NCBI GenBank assembly: GCA_031256115.1
Contig: JAIRRF010000149.1
Coordinates: 1 to 5,331, forward strand
DNA length: 5,331 nucleotides
Origin: Treponema sp.
GTDB lineage: Bacteria; Spirochaetota; Spirochaetia; Treponematales; Breznakiellaceae
Reading direction: 5' to 3'
Position 1 is the first letter of the stretch. Each line of letters begins with the position of its first letter. A program made the position numbers and the translations under genes. Positions 1 to 5,331 of the stretch are shown here, piece by piece. Under the pieces are notes generated by a model, which saw only the letters and a program-made list of their open reading frames with translations, was not told where the DNA came from and searched no databases.

Positions 1-16
1 GCTCTGGTACGAACAT

Positions 17-997
17 ATGATCCTGTGCGCAGAAAACGATGATTCCGGCCGACGCCTGGACAGAATACTCCGCAGAGCATTACCGGATCTTCCCCTTTCC
101 GCCCTGCACCGCTTGCTGCGTAAAGGACAGGTACTGGTAAACGGGCATTCTGCCGGAGCTGCCATGCGTATTTCTGCCGGGGCTGTAATTGAACTGCCTT
201 TGGAAGAAACGGCAATACCGGCAATTGCTGGGGCTGTCCGGGAAGCTGTCCCGTCCAGCCGGGATAAAACAAAACCCTGCATTCTTTTGGAAGGATCCGG
301 GCTGCTTTTTATTAATAAACCGGCGGGCCTGGCGGTTCATGGAGGCGGAGCCGGAGACTGTCTGGACAGACAGGTACAGGCCTACCTAAAGGGAAAACTT
401 CCCCCTTCACTTTCCTTTAAACCCGGACCTCTCCATCGGCTGGATAAGCCCTCTAGCGGTGTTATCGTTTTTGCCTATAGCCTGGATGCCGCAAAGTGGT
501 TCAGTGACCTTTTAAAGGAAGGAAAAATCCGTAAATCCTATCTGGCCATTCTGGAAGGTAAATTGCGGCAAAGTGAAATCTGGGATGATCTGCTCTACCG
601 GGACAAAAAAGAACGGAAAACACTTCGATTAGCGTCAATTGAACACCATAATCCGGAACACCGTGATCACGGGGAACGCCGGGCTCTTACCCGCATAATT
701 CCTCTGGCAATAGCGGAATCGCAGGGGAGGGCTTATACCTATGCCCGGCTGGAAATAGAAACCGGGCGGACCCATCAGATCCGTTCCCAGGGAGCCGCCC
801 GCGGTTATCCCCTGGCGGGCGACCGGAAATACGGCGGGCATCATTTGCCAATGGCCCATGGCCGATCATATGGCAGTTTCTTCCTTCATGCTGAACAGTT
901 GGAGCTGCCTGCCAGGGGGAATATCCCGCCCCAAATTGTCAAGGCGCCCCTGCCGGAAGCCTTTTCACAGGCGGCCAGGGAGTTGTTCGGAAACTGA
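17..997 (+). CDS. RluA-family (RluC/RluD-like) 23S rRNA pseudouridine synthase
   Basis: This 326-residue cytosolic enzyme should convert specific uridines of ribosomal RNA to pseudouridine. Residues about 9-60 form an S4-type RNA-binding domain (GRRLDRILRR, then LLRKGQVLVNG). The catalytic domain opens with LLFINKPAGLAVHGG at 96-110, an RluC-like signature. It carries the RluA-family motif HRLDKPSSG at 140-148, with Asp143 as the expected catalytic aspartate, and GRTHQIR at 250-256 followed by PLAGDRKYGG. The usual VH after QIR is SQ here. The length is normal for RluC/RluD (about 320). The exact target uridines cannot be read from sequence, so no symbol is given. ATG at 17 places the S4 domain where expected, but no ribosome binding site is visible in the 16 upstream bases and the frame is open to the window edge, so a slightly earlier start is possible. 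The TGA stop lies inside a perfect inverted repeat. It is first of three same-strand genes. Confidence 0.93.
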   Translation: MILCAENDDSGRRLDRILRRALPDLPLSALHRLLRKGQVLVNGHSAGAAMRISAGAVIELPLEETAIPAIAGAVREAVPSSRDKTKPCILLEGSGLLFINKPAGLAVHGGGAGDCLDRQVQAYLKGKLPPSLSFKPGPLHRLDKPSSGVIVFAYSLDAAKWFSDLLKEGKIRKSYLAILEGKLRQSEIWDDLLYRDKKERKTLRLASIEHHNPEHRDHGERRALTRIIPLAIAESQGRAYTYARLEIETGRTHQIRSQGAARGYPLAGDRKYGGHHLPMAHGRSYGSFFLHAEQLELPARGNIPPQIVKAPLPEAFSQAARELFGN

Positions 998-1012
998 AGT
1001 TTCCGAACAACT
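981..1012. repeat. Perfect 15-bp inverted repeat spanning the rluA-like stop codon
   Basis: The left arm at 981-995 (agttgttcggaaact) is matched exactly by its reverse complement at 998-1012, with only GA between. As RNA the natural fold is a 13-bp stem closed by a UGAA tetraloop, and the UGA stop codon lies in that loop. The left arm encodes the last residues (LFGN) of the pseudouridine synthase. No T-run follows (CTTGTATACTTATCTC), so this is not a canonical intrinsic terminator. It may be a weak terminator or attenuator, a processing or RNA-stability site between the first two genes, a protein-binding palindrome, or a copy of a dispersed REP-like repeat. The structure is certain; its role is not. 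Confidence 0.85.
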
Positions 1013-1016
1013 CTTG

Positions 1017-1022
1017 TATACT
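1017..1022 (+). promoter_or_regulatory. Possible -10 box (TATACT) for a leaderless transcript
   Basis: TATACT, preceded directly by TG, ends 6 nt before the ATG at 1029. A sigma70-type start site about 7 nt downstream would fall on the A of that ATG and give a leaderless mRNA. This would fit the absence of any purine-rich ribosome binding site in the 31-nt gap. No convincing -35 hexamer lies 16-18 bp upstream; that position falls inside the 981-1012 palindrome. The assignment rests on one hexamer and its spacing. Confidence 0.3.
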
Positions 1023-1028
1023 TATCTC

Positions 1029-1865
1029 ATGTTTAAGAAGCTGCTGGGGAGGGTTAAAACCTATGCCCTGGTCGGAGAAAGCGGCACCGGTAAAAGTTTC
1101 CGGGCAGTGCTTGTGGCGCAGAAATACCGCATCGACTTTATCATAGACGACGGCCTCCTGATTAAAAAAAACCGGATCCTGGCGGGGCAATCCGCAAAAA
1201 AAGAAAAGACTTTCCTGGCAGCCATCAGAGTCGCCCTTTTTGACAATAAGGAAAACCGGAACAAAATAATTGAACTTCTCAAAAAGGAAAAAATCAGGAA
1301 AATCCTTATCCTGGGGACTTCGGAAAAAATGGTAAACAAAATCACGTCCAGGCTGGAACTCCCGCCCCCTGCCCGGATGATCCATATCGAAGACATCTCA
1401 AGCCCGGAAGAAATAGAAAAAGCCGTCAGGACCCGCAAAATAGAGGGGAAGCATATAATTCCCGTTCCTTCCATTGATATTAGAGGAAGCTATCCCCAGA
1501 TTTTTCACAATGCCATACGAATTTTTAAGAAACGCCGTATACAGGAAACTTTGGGAAGCGCCCCGCAATTACACGAAAAGTCTGTGGTCCGCCCCGAGTA
1601 CTCCAAACGAAGCAAGGTAATCATCAGCCAGGAGGCCCTTTCCCAGATGGTGATCCTCTGTGTAGAAGAATATGACGAAAGCATTATAACAAGAAAAATC
1701 ACGGTTAAAGACGACAAGGCCGGTTACCGGCTGGTAGTCACCATCGATGTACCCTTCGGATTGCAGCTGGAGGATGTTATTATTGAACTTCAGCATTATA
1801 TCATTGACAATATCGAGCGTTATACGGGAATACTTATAGAAGAAGTAAACATCATTCTTGATTAA
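1029..1865 (+). CDS. P-loop NTPase-like protein with C-terminal Asp23/Gls24-like domain
   Basis: This is a 278-residue cytosolic protein without signal peptide or membrane segment. Residues 1-170 hold a nucleotide-binding domain. ALVGESGTGKS at 13-23 is a Walker A motif (GxxxxGKS), and FIIDDGLLI at 37-45 supplies acidic residues that could coordinate Mg2+. KILILGTSEKMV at 91-102 looks like a later core strand and loop. The Walker A-to-DD spacing resembles HPr kinase/phosphorylase, but the rest is not recognisably that enzyme. After a basic linker (about 165-195), residues 197-277 resemble the Asp23/Gls24 (DUF322) fold: GYRLVVTIDVPFG, then a helix, then TGILIEEVNIIL. ATG at 1029 is chosen because the Walker A strand follows at once; the frame extends upstream to 858 only as an overlap with the preceding gene. 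The substrate is unknown. The role may be regulatory or envelope-related, by analogy with Asp23 proteins. Confidence 0.8.
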   Translation: MFKKLLGRVKTYALVGESGTGKSFRAVLVAQKYRIDFIIDDGLLIKKNRILAGQSAKKEKTFLAAIRVALFDNKENRNKIIELLKKEKIRKILILGTSEKMVNKITSRLELPPPARMIHIEDISSPEEIEKAVRTRKIEGKHIIPVPSIDIRGSYPQIFHNAIRIFKKRRIQETLGSAPQLHEKSVVRPEYSKRSKVIISQEALSQMVILCVEEYDESIITRKITVKDDKAGYRLVVTIDVPFGLQLEDVIIELQHYIIDNIERYTGILIEEVNIILD

Positions 1866-1866
1866 C

Positions 1867-1873
1867 AGGGGGA
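1867..1873 (+). promoter_or_regulatory. Ribosome binding site of the TPR gene
   Basis: AGGGGGA lies 6 nt upstream of the ATG at 1880, in the 14-nt gap after the TAA of the P-loop gene. It is a clear purine-rich Shine-Dalgarno site, in contrast to the preceding gene, which has none, and it fixes the start of the exported TPR protein. Confidence 0.7.
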
Positions 1874-1879
1874 AACACA

Positions 1880-3019
1880 ATGAAAAAACCGGCCTTGTTT
1901 TTTGTTATTCTGCTTAGCTTGGGAACCGCTCTGGGCGCTCAGGGCAATCCCGGCTATTACGAGGTAATTTTTTCCGAAGGGGCAGGCGTTCAGGAAAGAG
2001 CAGAAATAGCTGCCGCTTATTCGAAGGAATTGGAACTTCGATTTAATGCCTACAACAGCGTATTTCGCTTTAATCCGGCTTTGCTTTCTTCCCCCCTAAG
2101 GGTCCGAATTATTACCGGTAAAAGCGAATATGATACGTATATTTCCGCCAGATTGGGAAGCCCCAGAGCCGGGGCGGTGTACCTTCACTACCGCAGTCCG
2201 GCAAACAGGGAACTGGTAATACACCGGGGAAGCGAAGAAGAACAGCGTCTTATTCCCCATCAGGCATTTATCCAATTCCTGCGGGCTTTTATTCCTGATC
2301 CTCCCATCTGGATCCGGGAAGGTTTTGCCGTTTATTTTAATACCCTGTTCTATGACCAGGCAAAGCAATCGCTGGTTCATGAAGAAAACCTGAACTGGCT
2401 GGATACGGTTAAACGTATTTCAATTAATCCTGAAACGGTGTTTCTGGCAGACAGTACTTTCCCAAATATGCAGTCCTCTTCATGGTCTCTGGTTTCATTC
2501 TTTATGGCCGACAAAAACAATGTATACTACCGGTCCATGACTGACAGCTTTATGATTCTTGCCGCCGGAGCTTCCGCAAGGCAGAACGCACAGGCTGTTT
2601 ACCAACGGCTTATCCTTTTTAATCCCATCGCCGATATTACCAGGGATTACCGGACGTATATTGCGGGGAAAAAGACCTTTTTCGAGCTGATAGAAGAAGG
2701 ACAAAAAGCTTATGGAGATAAGAATTTTGCCATAGCGGGAGATCTTTTTCGTAAAGCCGCGGCGCTTAAATGGGATCACTTTGCTTCGTACTACTATTTG
2801 GGCCTACTGGCCTACGAAGACAAAAAATATATAGAGGCGGAAGCTTATTATAAGACAGCCCTGGATCATGGGGCCGAAAACGCCATGATCCAGTATGCCC
2901 GGGGTGTAAATGCCGCCGCCCAGGGAAAAAAAGCCGAAGCCCTGGTTTTCCTGCAGGAAGCTGCCGTTGCGGAAAAATACAGGGATCGTTCCAACGAGTT
3001 GATTAGGCGGCTGCAATGA
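1880..3019 (+). CDS. Exported TPR protein with degenerate peptidase-MA-like region
   Basis: This 379-residue protein begins with a Sec signal peptide: MKKPALFFVILLSLGTALGA, with likely cleavage after Ala20. There is no lipobox cysteine, so it is probably periplasmic. Residues about 25-260 resemble peptidase MA-like (gluzincin) domains. The segment RLIPHQAFIQFLRAF at 123-137 stands where HExxH is expected, and WIREGFAVYF at 144-153 matches the third-ligand helix (Glu147). SWSLVSFFM at 201-209 is another typical block. Only His127 survives from HExxH: Glu is replaced by Gln and the second His by Ile. Proteolysis is therefore unlikely. The C-terminal part (about 266-367) holds three TPR units, including FAIAGDLFRKAAAL and YIEAEAYYKTALDHG, for protein-protein contact. 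A clear ribosome binding site precedes the start. It is third in the plus-strand group, 14 nt after the P-loop gene. Its partner and precise function are unknown. Confidence 0.82.
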   Translation: MKKPALFFVILLSLGTALGAQGNPGYYEVIFSEGAGVQERAEIAAAYSKELELRFNAYNSVFRFNPALLSSPLRVRIITGKSEYDTYISARLGSPRAGAVYLHYRSPANRELVIHRGSEEEQRLIPHQAFIQFLRAFIPDPPIWIREGFAVYFNTLFYDQAKQSLVHEENLNWLDTVKRISINPETVFLADSTFPNMQSSSWSLVSFFMADKNNVYYRSMTDSFMILAAGASARQNAQAVYQRLILFNPIADITRDYRTYIAGKKTFFELIEEGQKAYGDKNFAIAGDLFRKAAALKWDHFASYYYLGLLAYEDKKYIEAEAYYKTALDHGAENAMIQYARGVNAAAQGKKAEALVFLQEAAVAEKYRDRSNELIRRLQ

Positions 3020-3055
3020 ACGGAATGTGATACATCCCTGAGCTAGGAGTTTGTC

Positions 3056-3072
3056 GGGCTTAGCCCATTTTT
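3056..3072 (+). terminator. Weak candidate intrinsic terminator of the plus-strand group
   Basis: GGGC-TTA-GCCC (3056-3066, with one inner U-A pair possible) is followed by ATTTTT, 37 nt after the TPR stop codon. The stem is only 4 bp, and its left arm is also used by the larger fold of the element, so termination here would be weak or conditional. No better terminator follows the plus-strand group. Confidence 0.3.
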
Positions 3073-3076
3073 ACAA

Positions 3077-3114
3077 AGAAAATGCAAAAAACCTTTGGGT
3101 TTTTAGCATTTTCT
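3077..3114. repeat. A/T-rich 16-bp hairpin inside the element
   Basis: AGAAAATGC (3077-3085) pairs with GCATTTTCT (3106-3114). After one A:A mismatch, AAAAACC (3087-3093) pairs with GGTTTTT (3098-3104) around a 4-nt TTTG loop. It forms the tip of the first module, whose base is the GGAGTTTG/CAAACTCC stem. It has A-rich and T-rich arms on both strands, so it may help termination of both convergent transcripts, although its G+C core is short. Confidence 0.65.
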
Positions 3115-3146
3115 GCCCTGCAAACTCCAAAAGGAGCCGGAAAACC

Positions 3147-3192
3147 GTAGAATTTTGTCTGACCACTCGTGAGTGGTCAGACAAAATTCTAC
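3147..3192. repeat. Perfect 22-bp inverted repeat at the pcnB 3' end
   Basis: Positions 3147-3168 are the exact reverse complement of 3171-3192, separated only by GT. The TAG stop of the minus-strand nucleotidyltransferase (3191-3189) lies in the right arm. On the minus-strand transcript the hairpin is followed by GGTTTTCC, so it could act as a terminator or a 3'-end stabiliser, but the T-run is short and offset. A stem of this length is also a plausible RNase III substrate or a cruciform. It is the tip of the second module of the enclosing element. Confidence 0.85.
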
Positions 3193-4292
3193 AAGTCCGA
3201 CAGGCTCCTAGATCTTTCCCGTTCAAATAATCTGGTCTTTTTTATCTCAATTCCGTGAGCTCCGAAGACGATCCGCAGCGCCTTATCCAGTTCAACCCTG
3301 GGGGGATTCATGGGAAGAATAAAACGTCGGGCTTCAGAAAAAACCGCCCGGTAATCTTCTCTGCTTCCTTTTTTTAATTCGTGCCAGGGAGTGTTTAGAT
3401 CCAAAAAATCCCGTATCAAGGCAGCCAGGGGCTGACCCGGCGGACTAATTCCGCCCGACGGCGTAACTGCTTTTGCCGCTTTTTCAAGACTTGCAAGATA
3501 GGCTTTCCGGAAAACAGGATTACATTTCATTAAAACAGAAGCTTCTTTCTGTAAATAGCAGTAAAGCCCTGTGTTTTCCAGACTTTCTACAATTTGCGAG
3601 GCCGCGGGGGAACGGATAATCTTTGCCAGTTCTTCGGTAAGCCGGGAATGGGAAATTTGATTAAGAAGAGGGGCTTCATTTTGTATGCGCCGTTTGAGCA
3701 GCCAGGGAATATCAAAGCCCCCGATAACGGCATATTTGACAGCCCGAATCATACGGACAGGATCATCCTTAAAAATAAGTTTTGCGGGGATAATCGGCCG
3801 TAATACTCCCTTTTTAATGTCGTTCATACCCCGGACATAATCCACCACAAGCTGCTTCCCCGGATCGTAAAACAGTGCATTGATCGAAAAATCCCTGCGA
3901 AGGACATCTTCTTCAATAGTGCCGTAGGTATTGCCGGTGTGGCCGTCTTTCAAAGAGCGGAATGTAGAAACCTCAAAAATCCTGGGGCCAAAATAAACAT
4001 GAACCAGGCGGAAACGTTTGCCGATGATCCGCGAATTACGAAACAGTTGTTTTATTCTGGCAGGAGAAGCCCTGGTAACGATGTCGAAATCTTTGGGTTT
4101 TTTTCCCAGAATAAGATCTCTTACGGCTCCCCCTACAATATAACTTTCGTGATTGTTGGCCCTGAGCCGGCTGCAAATAAAAACCGCATCCCTGTCTACA
4201 TCGACAAAGTTAATCCGGTGTTCGTCCCTGGTATAAACCACAGCTTTTTTTATGAGTTTTCCGTCCTGTTCTTTTCCATAGCGAATCAGCAA
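3189..4292 (-). CDS. pcnB: PcnB-like poly(A) polymerase (class II nucleotidyltransferase)
   Basis: This 367-residue cytosolic enzyme is predicted to add 3' poly(A) tails to RNA for decay. YIVGGAVRDLILGKKPKDFDIVT at 51-73 carries the GG motif and the metal-binding Asp68 and Asp70. EEDVLRRDFSINAL at 127-140 includes Asp134. RGMNDIKKGVLR at 154-165 and DDPVRMIRAVKYA at 176-188 are further family blocks. IIGKRFRLVHV at 89-99 matches the signature separating bacterial poly(A) polymerases from CCA-adding enzymes, so PcnB is preferred. It is shorter than E. coli PcnB (about 465) and lacks most of the basic C-terminal tail. The start is TTG at 4292: an in-frame stop lies 21 nt upstream with no ATG or GTG between, and the next candidate is GTG at codon 18. 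The only ribosome-binding hint is GAG, 7 nt upstream. The last six codons and stop lie in the downstream repeat. It follows the hydrolase gene by 16 nt. Confidence 0.88.
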   Translation of the reverse strand: MLIRYGKEQDGKLIKKAVVYTRDEHRINFVDVDRDAVFICSRLRANNHESYIVGGAVRDLILGKKPKDFDIVTRASPARIKQLFRNSRIIGKRFRLVHVYFGPRIFEVSTFRSLKDGHTGNTYGTIEEDVLRRDFSINALFYDPGKQLVVDYVRGMNDIKKGVLRPIIPAKLIFKDDPVRMIRAVKYAVIGGFDIPWLLKRRIQNEAPLLNQISHSRLTEELAKIIRSPAASQIVESLENTGLYCYLQKEASVLMKCNPVFRKAYLASLEKAAKAVTPSGGISPPGQPLAALIRDFLDLNTPWHELKKGSREDYRAVFSEARRFILPMNPPRVELDKALRIVFGAHGIEIKKTRLFERERSRSLSDL

Positions 4293-4308
4293 TTGTTTAC
4301 TCGATGTT

Positions 4309-5325
4309 TTATGTTACATGTTTTTGCAGCCAGCCAAGAAGCGCCTCTGTTACTTCTTCCCTGTTAGTCTCATTAAGGGTCTCGTGCCGGGCTTCGGGGT
4401 ATATTACAAATTCCAGATCGTTTATTCCTGCGGCGCGATAAGCATTAACCAAAGCTGTGGGACTTCTGCCCATATCCCCTACCGGGTCGGCGCTGCCGCA
4501 AAAAATATACACCGGCAGGTTCCTGTCGATTTTAGCGGCAGAATCTTTCCTGTGAATAGCCGACAGTCCTTTGATCATGTCCCGGTAAAAACCTGAAGAA
4601 CAGCGTTTACCGCAGAACGGATCCGCAGCATAGGCATCCACCGCTTTTTCTTCTCTGGAAAGCCAGTCATAGGGGGTTCTGTTCGGCCTGAAAAACTTGT
4701 TGTAAGGCCCGGTGGTAAGGGCGAAGGCAAGAGATGAATAACGCCGGGAACCTTTTATAGCGGCAATCAGGGACAGAAAAAGCGCGCCGGCCTTGATTTT
4801 TGCCCCTCCCGGCCCTCGTGTTCCGGAAAGTATACAACCGCATAAAGGAAGAGCCGGCGCAGGTTCTGCGGCTGAATCTGCGGAAAAATTCTGTATATAA
4901 GCCTGAACCAAAAAAGAACCCCAGGAATGACCCAGGATAAAAAAGGGCAATTTTCCGAATTCGGGTCCGTATTCAAGCATTGTTTTTTCTGTAATGTACC
5001 TGGTTATTATCCGTAAATCTTCCACCACCCAAAAAAAACTGTTATTATCGGCAGCATGGCCCAGCAAACCGCCCCGGCCTGCATCATTTACCGACAGATC
5101 CGCGGTTTTTCCGTGGCCCCGCATATCCGCCGCCCAAACTTCAAAACCCCGGGAACAAAGGGTTTCTGCCAGCCGGCTATACCGGAGGGAATGTTCCGCC
5201 AATCCGTGAACTAATTGGATCAAGGCCCTTGGTTTGTCAATCCCGGCGCCAGACCCAGGACTCCATCGCCGTATAAAAAGCTTTGTACAGTCATTGCAGT
5301 CTACCCATCCGGTAGTTTCTACCAT
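4309..5325 (-). CDS. Alpha/beta hydrolase, lysophospholipase/monoacylglycerol-lipase type
   Basis: This 338-residue serine hydrolase of the Hydrolase_4 (serine aminopeptidase S33-like) group probably cleaves acyl esters such as lysophospholipids or monoacylglycerols. HGLAEHSLRY at 40-49 forms the oxyanion-hole turn. FEVWAADMRGHGKT at 61-74 is the next family block. FILGHSWGS at 129-137 is the nucleophile elbow with Ser134. FCGSADPVGD at 275-284 supplies Asp280, and YPEARHETLNE at 309-319 supplies His314, so the catalytic triad is complete. The cap region (about 165-265) is variable, and substrate cannot be inferred from it. Trp135 replaces the more common Met in GHSMG. There is no signal peptide, so it is cytosolic. 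ATG at 5325 fits the family N-terminus, but only six upstream bases (TGGGGC) are in the window, so promoter and ribosome binding site are not seen. It is probably co-transcribed with pcnB. Confidence 0.88.
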   Translation of the reverse strand: MVETTGWVDCNDCTKLFIRRWSPGSGAGIDKPRALIQLVHGLAEHSLRYSRLAETLCSRGFEVWAADMRGHGKTADLSVNDAGRGGLLGHAADNNSFFWVVEDLRIITRYITEKTMLEYGPEFGKLPFFILGHSWGSFLVQAYIQNFSADSAAEPAPALPLCGCILSGTRGPGGAKIKAGALFLSLIAAIKGSRRYSSLAFALTTGPYNKFFRPNRTPYDWLSREEKAVDAYAADPFCGKRCSSGFYRDMIKGLSAIHRKDSAAKIDRNLPVYIFCGSADPVGDMGRSPTALVNAYRAAGINDLEFVIYPEARHETLNETNREEVTEALLGWLQKHVT

Positions 5326-5331
5326 GCCCCA

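Larger units (their letters stand above)
3046..3208. mobile_element. MITE/REP-like palindromic element flanked by TA
   Basis: A 163-bp non-coding element fills the space between two convergent genes. Its ends form an imperfect terminal inverted repeat, 3043-3061 against 3193-3211, matching at 16 of 19 positions. Each end abuts the dinucleotide TA (3044-3045 and 3209-3210), as expected for insertion by an IS630/Tc1-mariner-type transposase. Inside are two hairpin modules: GGAGTTTG (3046-3053) with CAAACTCC (3121-3128), and GGAGCC (3133-3138) with GGCTCC (3203-3208). The modules meet at CTCCAAAAGGAG. No ORF is present, so any movement would need a transposase supplied elsewhere. It could instead be a static BIME/REP-type repeat. 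Copy number in the genome would decide; a single window cannot show it. Confidence 0.55.

Noticed and set aside
858..1028. Longer start for the P-loop gene, adding 57 residues
   Set aside because: The extension overlaps the conserved end of the pseudouridine synthase and has low-complexity, shadow-like composition. ATG 1029 leads straight into the nucleotide-binding strand.
939..1385. 148-codon open frame on the minus strand
   Set aside because: It lies opposite the pseudouridine synthase end and the P-loop gene, has no protein signature, and crosses the 981-1012 palindrome.
1880..1960. Lipoprotein signal in the TPR protein
   Set aside because: No cysteine occurs near the predicted cleavage site; ALGA followed by Q fits signal peptidase I.
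3043..3211. CRISPR array or riboswitch in the intergenic region
   Set aside because: There are inverted, not regularly spaced direct, repeats. The region lies at the 3' ends of both flanking genes, where a riboswitch would not act.
3189..4292. CCA-adding tRNA nucleotidyltransferase
   Set aside because: The IIGKRFRLVHV segment and the KKPKDFDIVT context fit bacterial poly(A) polymerase better. A minor chance remains because the two enzymes share a core.
3939..4367. 142-codon open frame on the plus strand
   Set aside because: It is antisense to the well-supported pcnB gene and runs into the end of the hydrolase gene. It shows no recognisable motif or ribosome binding site.

Overview
The window (about half G+C) carries five protein genes in two convergent groups with one compact repeat between them. 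Protein features point to a spirochaete of the Treponema lineage, possibly a gut-associated treponeme with near-balanced base composition. These features are a bacterial poly(A)-polymerase-type nucleotidyltransferase, an RluC-like pseudouridine synthase, a P-loop protein ending in an Asp23/Gls24-like domain, and an exported TPR protein with a decayed peptidase region. This assignment is inferred from protein character, not from a database match.

Plus strand, 17-3019: an RluA-family 23S rRNA pseudouridine synthase, then a 278-residue P-loop/Asp23-like protein, then a 379-residue exported TPR protein. The gaps are 31 and 14 nt, so the genes are probably co-transcribed. The rluA-like stop codon sits at the centre of a perfect 15-bp inverted repeat. 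The next gene has no visible Shine-Dalgarno sequence but has a TATACT box ending 6 nt before its ATG, so a leaderless mRNA is possible.

Middle, 3020-3188: non-coding between the convergent genes, and almost entirely occupied by a palindromic element. It has imperfect ~19-bp terminal inverted repeats, flanking TA dinucleotides, and two internal hairpin modules, one of them a perfect 22-bp stem. It looks like a small non-autonomous (MITE- or REP/BIME-like) element. Its right end supplies the last six codons and the stop codon of the minus-strand nucleotidyltransferase.

Minus strand, 5325-3189: an alpha/beta hydrolase of the lysophospholipase/monoacylglycerol-lipase type, then, 16 nt downstream, a PcnB-like poly(A) polymerase that apparently starts at TTG. 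The promoters of both groups lie outside the window. Three genes plausibly belong to core RNA or envelope biology: rRNA modification, RNA 3'-end polyadenylation, and an exported TPR protein. No defence system, CRISPR array, tRNA or rRNA gene was seen. The most noteworthy items are the intergenic element with its capture of the pcnB 3' end, and the P-loop/Asp23-like fusion.
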